From JAJDIA01 sp031555735 (GTDB lineage: Bacteria; Bacteroidota; Bacteroidia; Bacteroidales; Tannerellaceae), in the NCBI GenBank assembly GCA_031555735.1, contig JAVBUE010000036.1, positions 1 to 34,858 of the forward strand: a stretch of 34,858 bases of DNA, written 5' to 3'. Position 1 is the stretch's first letter, and each line of letters opens with the position of its first letter. The position numbers were made by a program, and so were the translations under genes. The notes beneath the pieces are model-generated. The model had not been told where the DNA came from. It ran no database searches and was given only the letters and a program-made list of their open reading frames with translations. Shown here one piece after another: positions 25,172 to 33,498 of this stretch.

Positions 25172-26824
25172 CTATTCGGGGATGATTCCTTGTCCGGCCA
25201 GCAGTTGCAAGCCGATGTCTTTCAACTTGAACTTCTGTATCTTTCCACTGCCGGTGAGGGGGAAGCCTTCCACAAAGAAGATGTATTTCGGTATCTTGTG
25301 GCGGGCGATCTTGCCGCGGCAGAAGTCTTTGACCTCATCCACCGTCAGCGTCGCTCCTTCTTTGAGGATGATAAAGGCGCCTACTTCCTCGCCGTATTTC
25401 TTCGACGGGATGGCGGCCACCTGGATATCTTTCACCCCTTCGAGGTGGTAGAGGAATTCTTCGATCTCACGCGGGTATATATTCTCACCCCCGCGGATGA
25501 TCATATCCTTGATACGTCCGGTGATGCGGTAATATCCTTCTTCATCCTTGATGCCGAGGTCGCCGGAGTGCAGCCAGCCGTCGGCGTCGATGGCTTCGGC
25601 CGTGGCCGCGGGGTTGTTGTAGTAGCCTTTCATCACGAGGTAGCCGCGGCAGCAGATCTCACCCTGTTCGCCGACGGCACATTCCAGTCCGGTCTCGGGA
25701 TTCAGCACTTTCACTTCCGTGAAGGGGTATTCTTTTCCTACCGTCGTACACCGTTTCTCGAAGGAGTCGTCGAGGGTGGAGTGGGTCATCCCCGGCGAAC
25801 ACTCCGTCAGTCCATAAACACTGGTGATGTGGGTGATGTGCATCTTCTCCGTCACGTTCCGCATCAGTTCGATCGGGCAGAGGGCGCCGGCCATGATCCC
25901 GGTACGGAGGGAGGTGAGGTCGAACATCGGGAACATGGGATGGTTCAGTTCGGCGATGAACATGGTGGGTACACCATATAATACGGTGCAACGTTCCTTG
26001 TGGATGGAGGCGAGGACGACCAGGGGGTCGAACTTCTCCACCATCACCTGCGTACAGCCGTGCGTCAGTACGTTCATCGACGCCAGCGTGATACCGAAGC
26101 AGTGGAAGAGCGGCACGCAGCAACAGAGCTTGTCGTCGGCGGTGAAGCCCATGCCCGCACCGGTGAAAAGCCCGTTGTTCGTAATATTATAATGGGTAAG
26201 CATCACCCCTTTCGGAAAACCGGTGGTGCCCGACGTGTATTGCATATTCACCACATCGTGGCAGGATACGCGGCTTTTGGCGTCCACCAGCGACTGGTCG
26301 CTGATGTTCTGCCCGAGCAGGAGGAGCTCCGGGGTGTTGTACATGCCGCGGTATTTCTCCTGTCCGATATAGACTACGTTCCTCATCTTCGGGAACCGTT
26401 CGCTCCGCAGGAAGCCGCGCTGCGTTTCCTTCAGTTCGGGCAGCATGGTATAGGTCATGTCGATGTAGCTGCCGTCGAATACCCCTTCGGTGATGCAGAG
26501 GGTGTGGATATCGGCATTCTCAACCAGGAATTCCACTTCATGCTGTTTGTAGTTGGTGTTGACGGTCACCAGCACGGCGCCGATCTTCGCCCCGGCATAT
26601 ACGAAGGTGAGCCAGTCGGGCACGTTGGTAGCCCAGATGCCCACATGGGTGCCGTGTGTCACGCCGATAGCCAGGAGGCCTTTGGCCATATCGTCCACCC
26701 GTTTGTTGAATGCGCTCCAGGTGAAGCGCAGGCTGCGGTCGGAATAGACCAGGTATTCCTTGTCGGGGGTGGTGGTGGCCCAGTGTTCGATCCAGTCGCC
26801 GATGGTACGTTCGCTCAGTTGCAT
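25172..26824 (-). CDS. Fatty acyl-CoA synthetase-type AMP ligase
   Basis: A 550-residue ANL-superfamily enzyme predicted to activate a carboxylic acid to its acyl-CoA through an acyl-AMP. Motifs in order are the P-loop MQYTSGTTGFPKGVMLTHYN (about 192-211), VYGLTECSPGM (A5), GWLHSGDLG (A7), GRIKDMIIRGGENIYPREIEEF (A8), and the C-terminal GSGKIQKFKLKD with the conserved Lys of A10. The pattern is that of medium- to long-chain acyl-CoA ligases; the chain length is not readable. It lies 12 bp downstream of the cupin-type regulator gene on the same strand, and the pair is very probably one operon. Confidence 0.93.
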   Translation of the reverse strand: MQLSERTIGDWIEHWATTTPDKEYLVYSDRSLRFTWSAFNKRVDDMAKGLLAIGVTHGTHVGIWATNVPDWLTFVYAGAKIGAVLVTVNTNYKQHEVEFLVENADIHTLCITEGVFDGSYIDMTYTMLPELKETQRGFLRSERFPKMRNVVYIGQEKYRGMYNTPELLLLGQNISDQSLVDAKSRVSCHDVVNMQYTSGTTGFPKGVMLTHYNITNNGLFTGAGMGFTADDKLCCCVPLFHCFGITLASMNVLTHGCTQVMVEKFDPLVVLASIHKERCTVLYGVPTMFIAELNHPMFPMFDLTSLRTGIMAGALCPIELMRNVTEKMHITHITSVYGLTECSPGMTHSTLDDSFEKRCTTVGKEYPFTEVKVLNPETGLECAVGEQGEICCRGYLVMKGYYNNPAATAEAIDADGWLHSGDLGIKDEEGYYRITGRIKDMIIRGGENIYPREIEEFLYHLEGVKDIQVAAIPSKKYGEEVGAFIILKEGATLTVDEVKDFCRGKIARHKIPKYIFFVEGFPLTGSGKIQKFKLKDIGLQLLAGQGIIPE

Positions 26825-26836
26825 GTCGGTCTGTCG

Positions 26837-27424
26837 TTAAAAAGGAGTATATACCACACCCAGTATCTTGGCCGTCTCGTCGGTGGCGGCATGTACGTGG
26901 TGGGCGATGATGGAGTCGTAATAGATACTGTCGCCTTCTTCCAGGATGAAGGTGCTCTTGCCGTAGTTGATCTCGATCACGCCGTCGAGCACATAGATGA
27001 ACTCTTCGCCTTCGTGTGTGGAAAGGATGAAGTCCACCCCTTCTTCCGACGGGCATACGTCGATGAGGAACGGCTCCATGTGGCGTCCCGACTTGTCTTG
27101 CGACAGGGCATGGTAACGCATGTGGCGACGCCCGTGGGCTTCGTTGTTGGTGAAGTCGATGCCGTCGTCGGCACAACAGGTGTCTTTTTTGCGGCTGATG
27201 ACCGGCCCGAGTTCGGCCTGGTCGTCGAGGAAGGTACCCAGGCGTACACCCAGCACGCGGGCAATCTTGATGAGCGGCGCCAGGGAGGGGAAGTCCACGT
27301 TGGACTCTATGCGTTCTATCTGTTCGCCGGCTAAGCCGGATCGTTCGGCCACTTCTGCTGTGGTGAGCTGTTTCGACTCACGGATGCTCCGGATCTTTTC
27401 TCCGATGATCTTATTCGTTCCCAT
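26837..27424 (-). CDS. XRE-family regulator with C-terminal cupin domain
   Basis: A 195-residue transcription regulator with two domains. Residues 5-60 form an XRE helix-turn-helix (KIRSIRESKQLTTAEVAERSGLAGEQIERIESNVDFPSL). About 100-190 are a cupin (EFIYVLDGVIEINYGKSTFILEEGDSIYYDSIIAHHVHAATDE), which in this family can sense a small ligand. The gene directly precedes the acyl-CoA ligase with a 12-bp gap, a common pairing in Bacteroidales, suggesting that the regulator senses a fatty acid-derived signal and controls the operon. That is inference. A palindrome TTATCGATAA at 27460-27469 lies between the start and the -7 box and could be the operator. Confidence 0.92.
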   Translation of the reverse strand: MGTNKIIGEKIRSIRESKQLTTAEVAERSGLAGEQIERIESNVDFPSLAPLIKIARVLGVRLGTFLDDQAELGPVISRKKDTCCADDGIDFTNNEAHGRRHMRYHALSQDKSGRHMEPFLIDVCPSEEGVDFILSTHEGEEFIYVLDGVIEINYGKSTFILEEGDSIYYDSIIAHHVHAATDETAKILGVVYTPF

Positions 27425-27459
27425 ACAATAAATACTGTTGATTCAATTCATTTTTACCC

Positions 27460-27469
27460 TTATCGATAA
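27460..27469. promoter_or_regulatory. Candidate operator of the XRE-cupin operon
   Basis: A perfect 10-bp palindrome TTATCGATAA sits between the regulator ATG (27424) and its -7 box. Binding there would block transcription. Only position and symmetry support this. Confidence 0.3.
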
Positions 27470-27489
27470 CGATTTATTATCAAATGGCG

Positions 27490-27497
27490 CAAAATTA
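27490..27497 (-). promoter_or_regulatory. -7 box for the XRE-cupin operon
   Basis: TAATTTTG on the minus strand fits TAnnTTTG and leaves a leader of about 60 nt. Confidence 0.4.
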
Positions 27498-27530
27498 CAA
27501 TAATATTTTAGTAATCATACAAAAACAGGA

Positions 27531-27564
27531 AAAAAAAGAAGCCACCCCGCAATGAGGTGGCTTC
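27531..27564 (-). terminator. Intrinsic terminator of rpsO
   Basis: GAAGCCACC at 27538-27546 and GGTGGCTTC at 27556-27564 form a perfect 9-bp stem with a 9-nt loop. On the minus strand the stem is followed by seven T (27537-27531). It starts 27 bp after the rpsO stop. Confidence 0.85.
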
Positions 27565-27590
27565 TGTGTATGATTACGCAATGAACCGGC

Positions 27591-27860
27591 TTATTTACGG
27601 ATACCGAGTTCTTTGATGATCGCACGGTAGCGGGCGATATCCACCTTGATGAGGTAATCGAGCAAACGGCGACGTTTACCTACCAGCATACGCAAAGCTC
27701 TTTCGCTGCCATAATCCTTGTGGTTGGCCTTCAGGTGCTCTGTCAGGTGTGAGATACGGAAGGAGAACAGCGCGATCTGGCTTTCGGGCGAACCGGTGTT
27801 CGTGGCAGACTTGCCATACTTCTCAAATAATTCTTTTTTCTTTTCTGAATCTAAGTACAT
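27591..27860 (-). CDS. rpsO: 30S ribosomal protein S15
   Basis: Binds 16S rRNA and nucleates assembly of the small-subunit platform. The 89-residue protein shows the family core TGSPESQIALFSFRISHLTEHLKANHKDYGSERALRMLVGKRRRLLDYLIKVD and ends IIKELGIRK, all standard. It has its own promoter box and intrinsic terminator. The gene is divergent from typA. No pnp gene is adjacent, unlike the order in many other bacteria. Very sure. Confidence 0.98.
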   Translation of the reverse strand: MYLDSEKKKELFEKYGKSATNTGSPESQIALFSFRISHLTEHLKANHKDYGSERALRMLVGKRRRLLDYLIKVDIARYRAIIKELGIRK

Positions 27861-27909
27861 GATACGTTACTACTTTAAATAAATTAATACTATGTTATTC
27901 AAGCGGGTG

Positions 27910-27917
27910 CAAAGATA
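27910..27917 (-). promoter_or_regulatory. -7 box for rpsO
   Basis: TATCTTTG on the minus strand, 50 bp before the rpsO ATG, fits TAnnTTTG. Confidence 0.5.
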
Positions 27918-28002
27918 GGGGTTATTTTGGGAAAAGCAATTTGTTTTTGTTTTCTTTTTTTCGTTTTTAGCTGTTTTAGAACCTGTTTTTTTCAAATTGT
28001 CG

Positions 28003-28010
28003 TACCTTTG
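28003..28010 (+). promoter_or_regulatory. -7 box for typA
   Basis: TACCTTTG, 20 bp before the typA ATG at 28031, fits TAnnTTTG. Confidence 0.55.
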
Positions 28011-28030
28011 CAGCCCTAAACAAGTCTTCA

Positions 28031-29827
28031 ATGCAAAATATCAGAAACATTGCGATCATCGCACACGTTGACCACGGCAAGACGACGCTCGTGGACAAAA
28101 TGCTTTTAGCAGGCAAACTTTTCCGTGACGGACAAGCTGATCTCGACCAATTCCTCGACAACAACGACCTTGAACGCGAACGCGGGATCACCATCCTGGC
28201 CAAAAACGTATCGATCAATTACAAAGGATACAAGATCAACATTATCGATACCCCGGGGCATGCCGACTTCGGAGGCGAAGTAGAACGGGTACTGAACATG
28301 GCCGACGGCTGCCTGCTGCTGGTGGATGCCTTCGAAGGACCGATGCCGCAGACACGCTTCGTGTTGCAGAAAGCCATCCAACTGGGACTGAAACCGGTGG
28401 TAGTGATCAATAAGGTGGACAAGCCGAACTGCCGCCCGTCTGAGGTGCAGGAGATGGTGTTCGACCTGATGTTCGCCCTCGACGCAACGGAAGAGCAGCT
28501 TGATTTCCCTACGATTTACGGATCGGCCAAGCAGGGCTGGATGTCCACCGACTGGAAGCAGCCGGCGGAAGATATCCAACCGTTGCTCGATACCATCATC
28601 GAACATATCCCCGCACCGGTCACCCTGGAAGGGACGCCGCAGCTGCTGATCACCTCGCTCGACTATTCCAAATACGTGGGACGTATCGCCGTAGGGCGTG
28701 TACACCGGGGTGAGCTGAAGGAAGGGCAGGAGGTAGCGCTCTGCAAACGCGACGGCTCGATTGTCAAATCGAAGATCAAGGAAGTGAACGTGTTCGAAGG
28801 TCTCGGCCGTTCGAAGGTGGCTTCCGTCGCCTCCGGTGATATCTGCGCCCTGATCGGTATCGAAGGGTTCGAGATCGGCGAAACGATTGCCGATGTGAAC
28901 GCTCCGGATCCGCTGCCGACGATCGCGATCGACGAACCGACGATGTCGATGCTCTTCACCATCAACAACTCGCCCTTCTTCGGGAAAGACGGTAAGTTCG
29001 TCACCTCCCGCCATATATACGACCGCTTGCAGAAAGAACTCGACAAGAACCTCGCCCTGCGGGTGATGCCTACGGAGTCGGCCGATTCCTGGCTGGTGTA
29101 CGGACGGGGCGTGTTGCACTTGTCCGTCCTGATCGAGACCATGCGCCGCGAAGGGTATGAGTTGCAGGTGGGACAGCCGCAGGTGATCATCAAAGAGATC
29201 GACGGCGTGAAGTGCGAACCGGTAGAACAGCTCACCGTCAACCTCCCGGAAGAAAGCGCCAGCCGTATCATCGACATGGTGACCAAACGCCGGGGTGAAA
29301 TGACATTCATGGAGAGTAAGAACGACCGCATGTTCCTCGAATTCACCATCCCCTCGCGCGGTATCATCGGGCTGAACAATGCGGTGCTGACCGCCTCCGC
29401 CGGGGAAGCCATCATGGCGCACCGTTTCCTGGAGTACCAACCGTGGAAAGGGGATATCGACCGACGCAACAACGGCTCCATCATCGCCATGGAAACGGGT
29501 GCTTCTTTCGCCTATGCGCTGAACAACCTCCAGTCGCGCGGCCGTTTCTTCATCGCCCCCGGTGATGAGGTATATGCCGGACAGGTGGTGGGCGAGCATA
29601 CGAAGGAAGGCGACCTGGTGGTGAACGTCACCAAATCGAAGAAGCTCACGAATATGCGGGCTTCGGGATCGGACGAAAAGGTTGCCCTGGCTCCGCCGGT
29701 AGTCTTCAGCCTCGAAGACGCCCTCGAATATATCAAGGCCGACGAATATGTGGAGATCACCCCCTCCTTTATGCGTATGCGCAAAATCATCCTCGACGAA
29801 ACCGAGCGCAAACGGCAGGGCCGTTGA
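28031..29827 (+). CDS. typA: Translational GTPase TypA/BipA
   Basis: A ribosome-associated GTPase involved in ribosome assembly and stress responses. The 598-residue length matches the family. G1 is AHVDHGKTTL (residues 11-20), the switch I region has RERGITILAKN, G3 is DTPGHADFGGEVERV, G4 is NKVDKP and G5 is GSAKQGW. EF-G-like domains II, III and V follow, then the TypA-specific C-terminal domain around LNNLQSRGRFFIAPGDEVYAGQVVGEH and TNMRASGSDEKV. It is monocistronic; the downstream interval holds repeat copy B. Very sure. Confidence 0.98.
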   Translation: MQNIRNIAIIAHVDHGKTTLVDKMLLAGKLFRDGQADLDQFLDNNDLERERGITILAKNVSINYKGYKINIIDTPGHADFGGEVERVLNMADGCLLLVDAFEGPMPQTRFVLQKAIQLGLKPVVVINKVDKPNCRPSEVQEMVFDLMFALDATEEQLDFPTIYGSAKQGWMSTDWKQPAEDIQPLLDTIIEHIPAPVTLEGTPQLLITSLDYSKYVGRIAVGRVHRGELKEGQEVALCKRDGSIVKSKIKEVNVFEGLGRSKVASVASGDICALIGIEGFEIGETIADVNAPDPLPTIAIDEPTMSMLFTINNSPFFGKDGKFVTSRHIYDRLQKELDKNLALRVMPTESADSWLVYGRGVLHLSVLIETMRREGYELQVGQPQVIIKEIDGVKCEPVEQLTVNLPEESASRIIDMVTKRRGEMTFMESKNDRMFLEFTIPSRGIIGLNNAVLTASAGEAIMAHRFLEYQPWKGDIDRRNNGSIIAMETGASFAYALNNLQSRGRFFIAPGDEVYAGQVVGEHTKEGDLVVNVTKSKKLTNMRASGSDEKVALAPPVVFSLEDALEYIKADEYVEITPSFMRMRKIILDETERKRQGR

Positions 29828-29862
29828 GCACAGGTATTTCACCTGTCGGATGAACAGATAAT

Positions 29863-30150
29863 CACGGAGTTTATTTTTGCAAAATATCTGCCACGCTGCC
29901 ACGCAACAGGTTCTATCTTATTGTCCATGAATAGGTTAGGTGTGTGGCAGATGCCCGTGGCAGATCCGTTTTTCCGCCATTTTGCTGTCACATCTGCCAC
30001 GCCGGTGTCTAAGTCAAAAGCCCTGACACAGGATCAGTTCCATCCTGATGGCACAAACAGTTCCATTAAGTGAAGCAAACAGTTCCATTAGGTGGATGTT
30101 TTTGTTCCATTAGGTGGATGTTTTTGTTCCAATAGGTGGAAACCCGGAGA
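29863..30150 (-). repeat. Intergenic repeat element, copy B (288 bp, inverted relative to copy A)
   Basis: Read on the minus strand from 30150, this follows copy A (9935-10220) from end to end: the same TCTCCGGG start, the 22-nt tandem units, the GTGGCAGAT/ATCTGCCAC inverted repeats, and the terminal AAATAAACTCCGTG. The part between the tandem units and the hairpins is the most diverged. On the plus strand, TATTTTTG at 29872-29879 at the typA-proximal end fits a -7 box pointing into the element, so it may be transcribed. It occupies most of the gap between typA and the tRNA. Confidence 0.85.
30032..30138 (-). repeat. Degenerate 22-nt tandem units within copy B
   Basis: On the minus strand, units start at 30138, 30116, 30094, 30072 and 30053, again with a 19-nt fourth unit. 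A sixth unit is no longer recognisable. The core CACCTAWTGGAAC is kept in the first units. Confidence 0.75.
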
Positions 30151-30271
30151 GTCGCCGCGTCGCCGGATATGCAGTGTTCCGGGCAGTCTTGAATAGAGGA
30201 CTCCACCGGGTTTTAACATTGATCCTAAATAGGTTGTCTAAAAGAGAAGTTCTGTGTGCAAGCACAAAAGA

Positions 30272-30303
30272 AAAAGCACCTACGATATGTATCGTAAGTG
30301 CTT
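30272..30303 (-). terminator. Terminator of the tRNA gene
   Basis: A 12-bp stem (30276-30287 with 30292-30303, one mismatch) with a 4-nt loop, followed on the minus strand by TTTTTC. It begins 14 bp after the tRNA 3' end. Confidence 0.7.
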
Positions 30304-30316
30304 CATTCTCTGTTTG

Positions 30317-30390
30317 TGGTCCCACTTGGGCTTGAACCAAGGACTCCCTGATTATGAGTCAGGTGCTCTAACCAACTGAGCTATGGGACC
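30317..30390 (-). tRNA. tRNA with anticodon CAT (probably elongator Met)
   Basis: On the minus strand it starts GGTCCCATAGCTCAGTTGG and ends with the complementary TGGGACC plus discriminator A. The anticodon stem CCTGA/TCAGG encloses the loop CTCATAA, giving anticodon CAT. The T arm contains GGTTCAAGCCC. The 3' CCA is not encoded. The first acceptor pair G-C argues against the initiator type. CAT could also be tRNA-Ile2 modified by lysidine synthase (TilS); the sequence alone does not fully separate the two. Confidence 0.9.
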
Positions 30391-30415
30391 GTTCGGTGTT
30401 AGCCGAAAGTGTGTG

Positions 30416-30423
30416 CAAAAGTA
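30416..30423 (-). promoter_or_regulatory. -7 box for the tRNA
   Basis: TACTTTTG on the minus strand, 26 bp before the tRNA 5' end, fits TAnnTTTG. It lies after the prfB stop, so the tRNA probably has its own promoter. Confidence 0.45.
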
Positions 30424-30466
30424 GGAAATAATATCGAGCCATGCAATAATGAGGCTGATTATTTGC

Positions 30467-31592
30467 TTACTTCTCTGCGGCTTCTTCGCCGGCGAATTCC
30501 ATGAGGTAGGCTTTGATGAAGCCTCCGATCTTACCGTCCATCACACTACCCACGTCGGAGGTCTGGAAGTTGGTACGGTGGTCTTTCACCCGGCGGTCGT
30601 CGAAGACGTAGCTGCGGATTTGTGATCCCCATTCGATCTTTTTCTTGCCGGCTTCGATCTTTTCCTGTGCAGCCATACGCTTTTGCAAGGCGATGTCGTA
30701 GAGTTGCGAACGGAGCAGGCGCATGGCATTCTCGCGGTTGCCTAACTGTGAGCGGCTTTCGGTATTCTCGATCAGGATCTCGCGGGTTTCGCCCGTGTCC
30801 GGGTCTTTGTAGTTGTAACGAAGACGGACACCGGTCTCTACCTTGTTCACGTTCTGTCCACCGGCGCCTCCCGAACGGAAGGTATCCCAGGTGTAGTCGG
30901 CGGGGTTGATCTCGATCTCGATCGTATCGTCCACCAATGGGGTGACGAATACGGAGGCGAAGGAGGTCATCCGTTTCCCCTGCGCGTTGTAGGGAGATAC
31001 GCGGACGAGGCGGTGCACACCGTTTTCCCCTTTCAGATAGCCGTAGGCATAATCGCCTTCGATCTGCATGGTGACGGTTTTTATGCCGGCTTCGTCGCCT
31101 TCCTGTAGGTTACTGATGGTGAGCTTGTAGCCATTGGATTCGGCATAGCGGATGTACATGCGCATCAGCATCGATGCCCAGTCCTGGCTTTCTGTCCCGC
31201 CGGCTCCCGAGTTGATCTTCAGGACGCATCCCAGTTGGTCGGCTTCCTGGCGGAGCATGTTCCGGAATTCGAGGCTTTCCACCTTTTCAAAGGCGGTGGC
31301 ATAGGCGGTATCCACTTCTTCTTCCGAAGCAATGCCTTCCTTTACGAAATCGTACGCCAGTTCCACTTCTTCCACGGCGTTGTGGACCTCGTTGTACAAC
31401 TCGATCCACTTCTTCAGTTCTTTTACAATTTTCATCTGGGCTTCGGCGCGTTTGGCGTCTTCCCAGAATACGGGGTCTTGTGTGCGGAGTTCTTCCTCTT
31501 CTAAACGGATGGTCTTACCATCGATGTCAAAGGTACCCCCTCAGCGCGGACTCGCGCTCCAACAAACTATGTAGTTGGTCTGATGTAATCAT
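30467..31592 (-). CDS. prfB: Peptide chain release factor 2 (programmed +1 frameshift)
   Basis: RF2 ends translation at UGA and UAA. The true start is ATG 31592, overlapping the stop of the acyl-CoA ligase gene. It reads MITSDQLHSLLERESALRGYL and meets an in-frame TGA at 31529-31527. A +1 shift there enters the frame that continues from GAC at 31528 to the stop at 30467, giving about 374 residues, normal for RF2. The body shows the tRNA-mimic GGQ loop (SGGAGGQNVNKVE). The stop-codon recognition tripeptide reads SPY in LVRVSPYNAQGKR, where E. coli RF2 has SPF. The usual single-frame ORF from 31435 is thus only the C-terminal part. Very sure. Confidence 0.96.
31526..31541 (-). promoter_or_regulatory. 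RF2 autoregulatory frameshift site
   Basis: On the minus strand AGGGGGTACCTTTGAC: a Shine-Dalgarno-like AGGGGG, then TAC, slippery CTT and stop TGA followed by C. It differs from the E. coli site at one base (TAT to TAC). Low RF2 slows termination at TGA and favours the +1 shift, so RF2 controls its own synthesis. Confidence 0.95.
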
Positions 31593-33463
31593 TTCTTATC
31601 GTCTTTTAAAATTCCCGGCAAAGATATGTAATTAAGCTGAGAATAATCGAGCGGATTCTCTTCAATATACATTTCTTCGATCAGGTCTTCATATTTTTCC
31701 AGGATTACGGGGCGTTTCAGTTTCATGGTGCTGGTCAGCTCGCCGCCTTCGATCGAGAACGGTTCGGAGAGGAGGGCGAACTTCTTGATCTTCTCATACG
31801 AAGCCAGGTCTTTCTGGTGCTCTTCCACGTGGGAGGCGATGATGCGGCGAATCTCATCCTGCGCCAGCAACTCTGTCCGGTCGGTAAAGGAGATACCTCT
31901 TTTAGCCGCCGCCTGTTCCAACGCTACAAAATTGGGTACGATCAGGGCGCTTACAAATTTGCGTTTATCACCGATCACGGCAATCTGTTCGATATACAGA
32001 TCACTGCTCAGGCGTATTTCAATGGCCTGCGGAGCGATATATTTACCGTTGGATGTTTTATAAAGGTCTTTGATACGTTCTTTGAAATATAAGGTATCGC
32101 CTTCGAGCCAGCCGGCATCACCGGTACGGAAGAAGCCGTCTTCGGTGAAGACCTTCGCATTCTCTTCCGGTTTATTATAATAGCCGGAGGTAACGGTTTT
32201 ACCTTTGACCATAATCTCGCTGTTGGTAGGGTCGATCTTCACTTCTATATTAGGCATAAGCGTTCCGATGGAACCGAGTGTGAATCCATATTCGGGGCAG
32301 AAACAGACGGTAGCCGTTGTTTCACTTAATCCGTATCCGTAGACAATCGGGATGTTGACCGAGCGCATGAATTCGTAAATATCATCCGATAGAGGGGCTC
32401 CGGCCACAGGGAAGAGTACGCCTTTATCCAATCCCAATACCTTTTTCAACAGGGTGAACACTACCTTGTCGTAGAATGTATAGCTGATCCGTAAACCAAG
32501 CGGGGGAGTAATTCCCTTATTAAGAAAGTCCAGGTTGTATCGCTTGCCGGCTTTGATGGCTCTCCGGAATACTTTTTGCATCAGGGGGGAGGATGTGTTG
32601 ATCTTTTCCAGTACACCGACATATACTTTCTCCCAGAAGCGAGGCACATTACACATCACCGTAGGGTGTATTTCGGCCAGTGCTTTCAGCACAATCTTAG
32701 GATCCGAGAGGACAGCAACCACTGTCCCATTTTGCAGGCAGAGGGAAGTCCAGGCTTTTTCGAATATGTGGGTGAGCGGCAGGAAACACATCGAAGTATC
32801 CTTCTCGGTGATATGCAGGCGGATATCATGGATACGCATGGCTTCCAGGAAATTGTAATGATGAAGCACTACCCCTTTGGAATCGCCTGTTGTCCCGGAT
32901 GTGTACATGATGGTGGCGATATCGTCGGGCGTTGCTTCGTGCATACGTACTTTCACACGGCTTTCGGCATGGGCATTGTCACCCAGGCGGACGAAGTCGT
33001 CGAAATAAATAGATGTTTTATCTTCCGGATTCATGATCACAGCGGGATCGAAGACAATGATCCGTTGCAATACGTCGGATTCTTTTAAAACAATGTACGC
33101 GTTATTATACTGTACCTGTTCGCCCACGAAGAGTGTTTGGATATTAGCGTCGTGGATGATATACTTGATCTGGGCCGGGGAACTGGTGGCATACATCGGG
33201 ACGGATACGATCCGGTTGGCATAAGCGCCAAAATCAGTATAAAGTAGTTGTGGCATGTTTTGCGAGTAAACGCCGATCTTTTCCTGTACACCGATACCAG
33301 ACTCGTTCATGGCCTTGGCGGCGAGCATTACATTCTCGGCCAATTCCCTCCATGAAATATCTGTCCATTTACCTGTAGCATTATCCCGTTGTTTTAACGC
33401 GGTACGGGTACCGTATTTTTCTGCCTGCCGGTGAATCATCTCGGCAAAGTGGTAGTATGCCAT
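31589..33463 (-). CDS. Long-chain fatty acid-CoA ligase (FAA1/FadD type)
   Basis: A 624-residue AMP-forming ligase that activates long-chain fatty acids to acyl-CoA at the inner membrane. The P-loop TIMYTSGTTGDSKGVVLHHYNF (about 186-207), YGYGLSETTATVC (A5), GFFRTGDAGWLEGDTLYFKERIKDLYKTSNGKYIAPQAIE (A7-A8), and a C-terminal LTSTMKLKRPVI with the catalytic Lys region are all present. The length fits the FAA1-like group, which is longer than the enzyme at 25.2-26.8 kb. Its stop TGA (31591-31589) overlaps the prfB ATG (31592-31590) as ATGA, so the two are translationally coupled. Confidence 0.95.
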   Translation of the reverse strand: MAYYHFAEMIHRQAEKYGTRTALKQRDNATGKWTDISWRELAENVMLAAKAMNESGIGVQEKIGVYSQNMPQLLYTDFGAYANRIVSVPMYATSSPAQIKYIIHDANIQTLFVGEQVQYNNAYIVLKESDVLQRIIVFDPAVIMNPEDKTSIYFDDFVRLGDNAHAESRVKVRMHEATPDDIATIMYTSGTTGDSKGVVLHHYNFLEAMRIHDIRLHITEKDTSMCFLPLTHIFEKAWTSLCLQNGTVVAVLSDPKIVLKALAEIHPTVMCNVPRFWEKVYVGVLEKINTSSPLMQKVFRRAIKAGKRYNLDFLNKGITPPLGLRISYTFYDKVVFTLLKKVLGLDKGVLFPVAGAPLSDDIYEFMRSVNIPIVYGYGLSETTATVCFCPEYGFTLGSIGTLMPNIEVKIDPTNSEIMVKGKTVTSGYYNKPEENAKVFTEDGFFRTGDAGWLEGDTLYFKERIKDLYKTSNGKYIAPQAIEIRLSSDLYIEQIAVIGDKRKFVSALIVPNFVALEQAAAKRGISFTDRTELLAQDEIRRIIASHVEEHQKDLASYEKIKKFALLSEPFSIEGGELTSTMKLKRPVILEKYEDLIEEMYIEENPLDYSQLNYISLPGILKDDKK

Positions 33464-33490
33464 AACTTTACATGATTATATTTGGTGTTG

Positions 33491-33498
33491 CAAATGTA
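33491..33498 (-). promoter_or_regulatory. -7 box for the acyl-CoA ligase-prfB operon
   Basis: TACATTTG on the minus strand, 28 bp before the ATG at 33463, fits TAnnTTTG. Confidence 0.45.

Noticed and set aside
26000..27334. 444-residue ORF antisense to the acyl-CoA ligase and regulator
   Set aside because: It spans two well-supported genes on the other strand and has no family signature.
28106..29902. 598-residue ORF antisense to typA
   Set aside because: It lies fully opposite the certain typA gene and is rich in H, D, R and G as expected from a shadow frame.
30114..30335. Small ORFs on the long repeats (also 9543-9971 and 9975-10223)
   Set aside because: They follow the repeat sequence, start within it, and have no domain; they are probably translation artefacts of the element.
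31435..31592. prfB as a pseudogene or with its start at 31435
   Set aside because: The in-frame TGA lies in a classic RF2 frameshift context and the upstream ATG overlaps the ligase stop, so the gene is intact.
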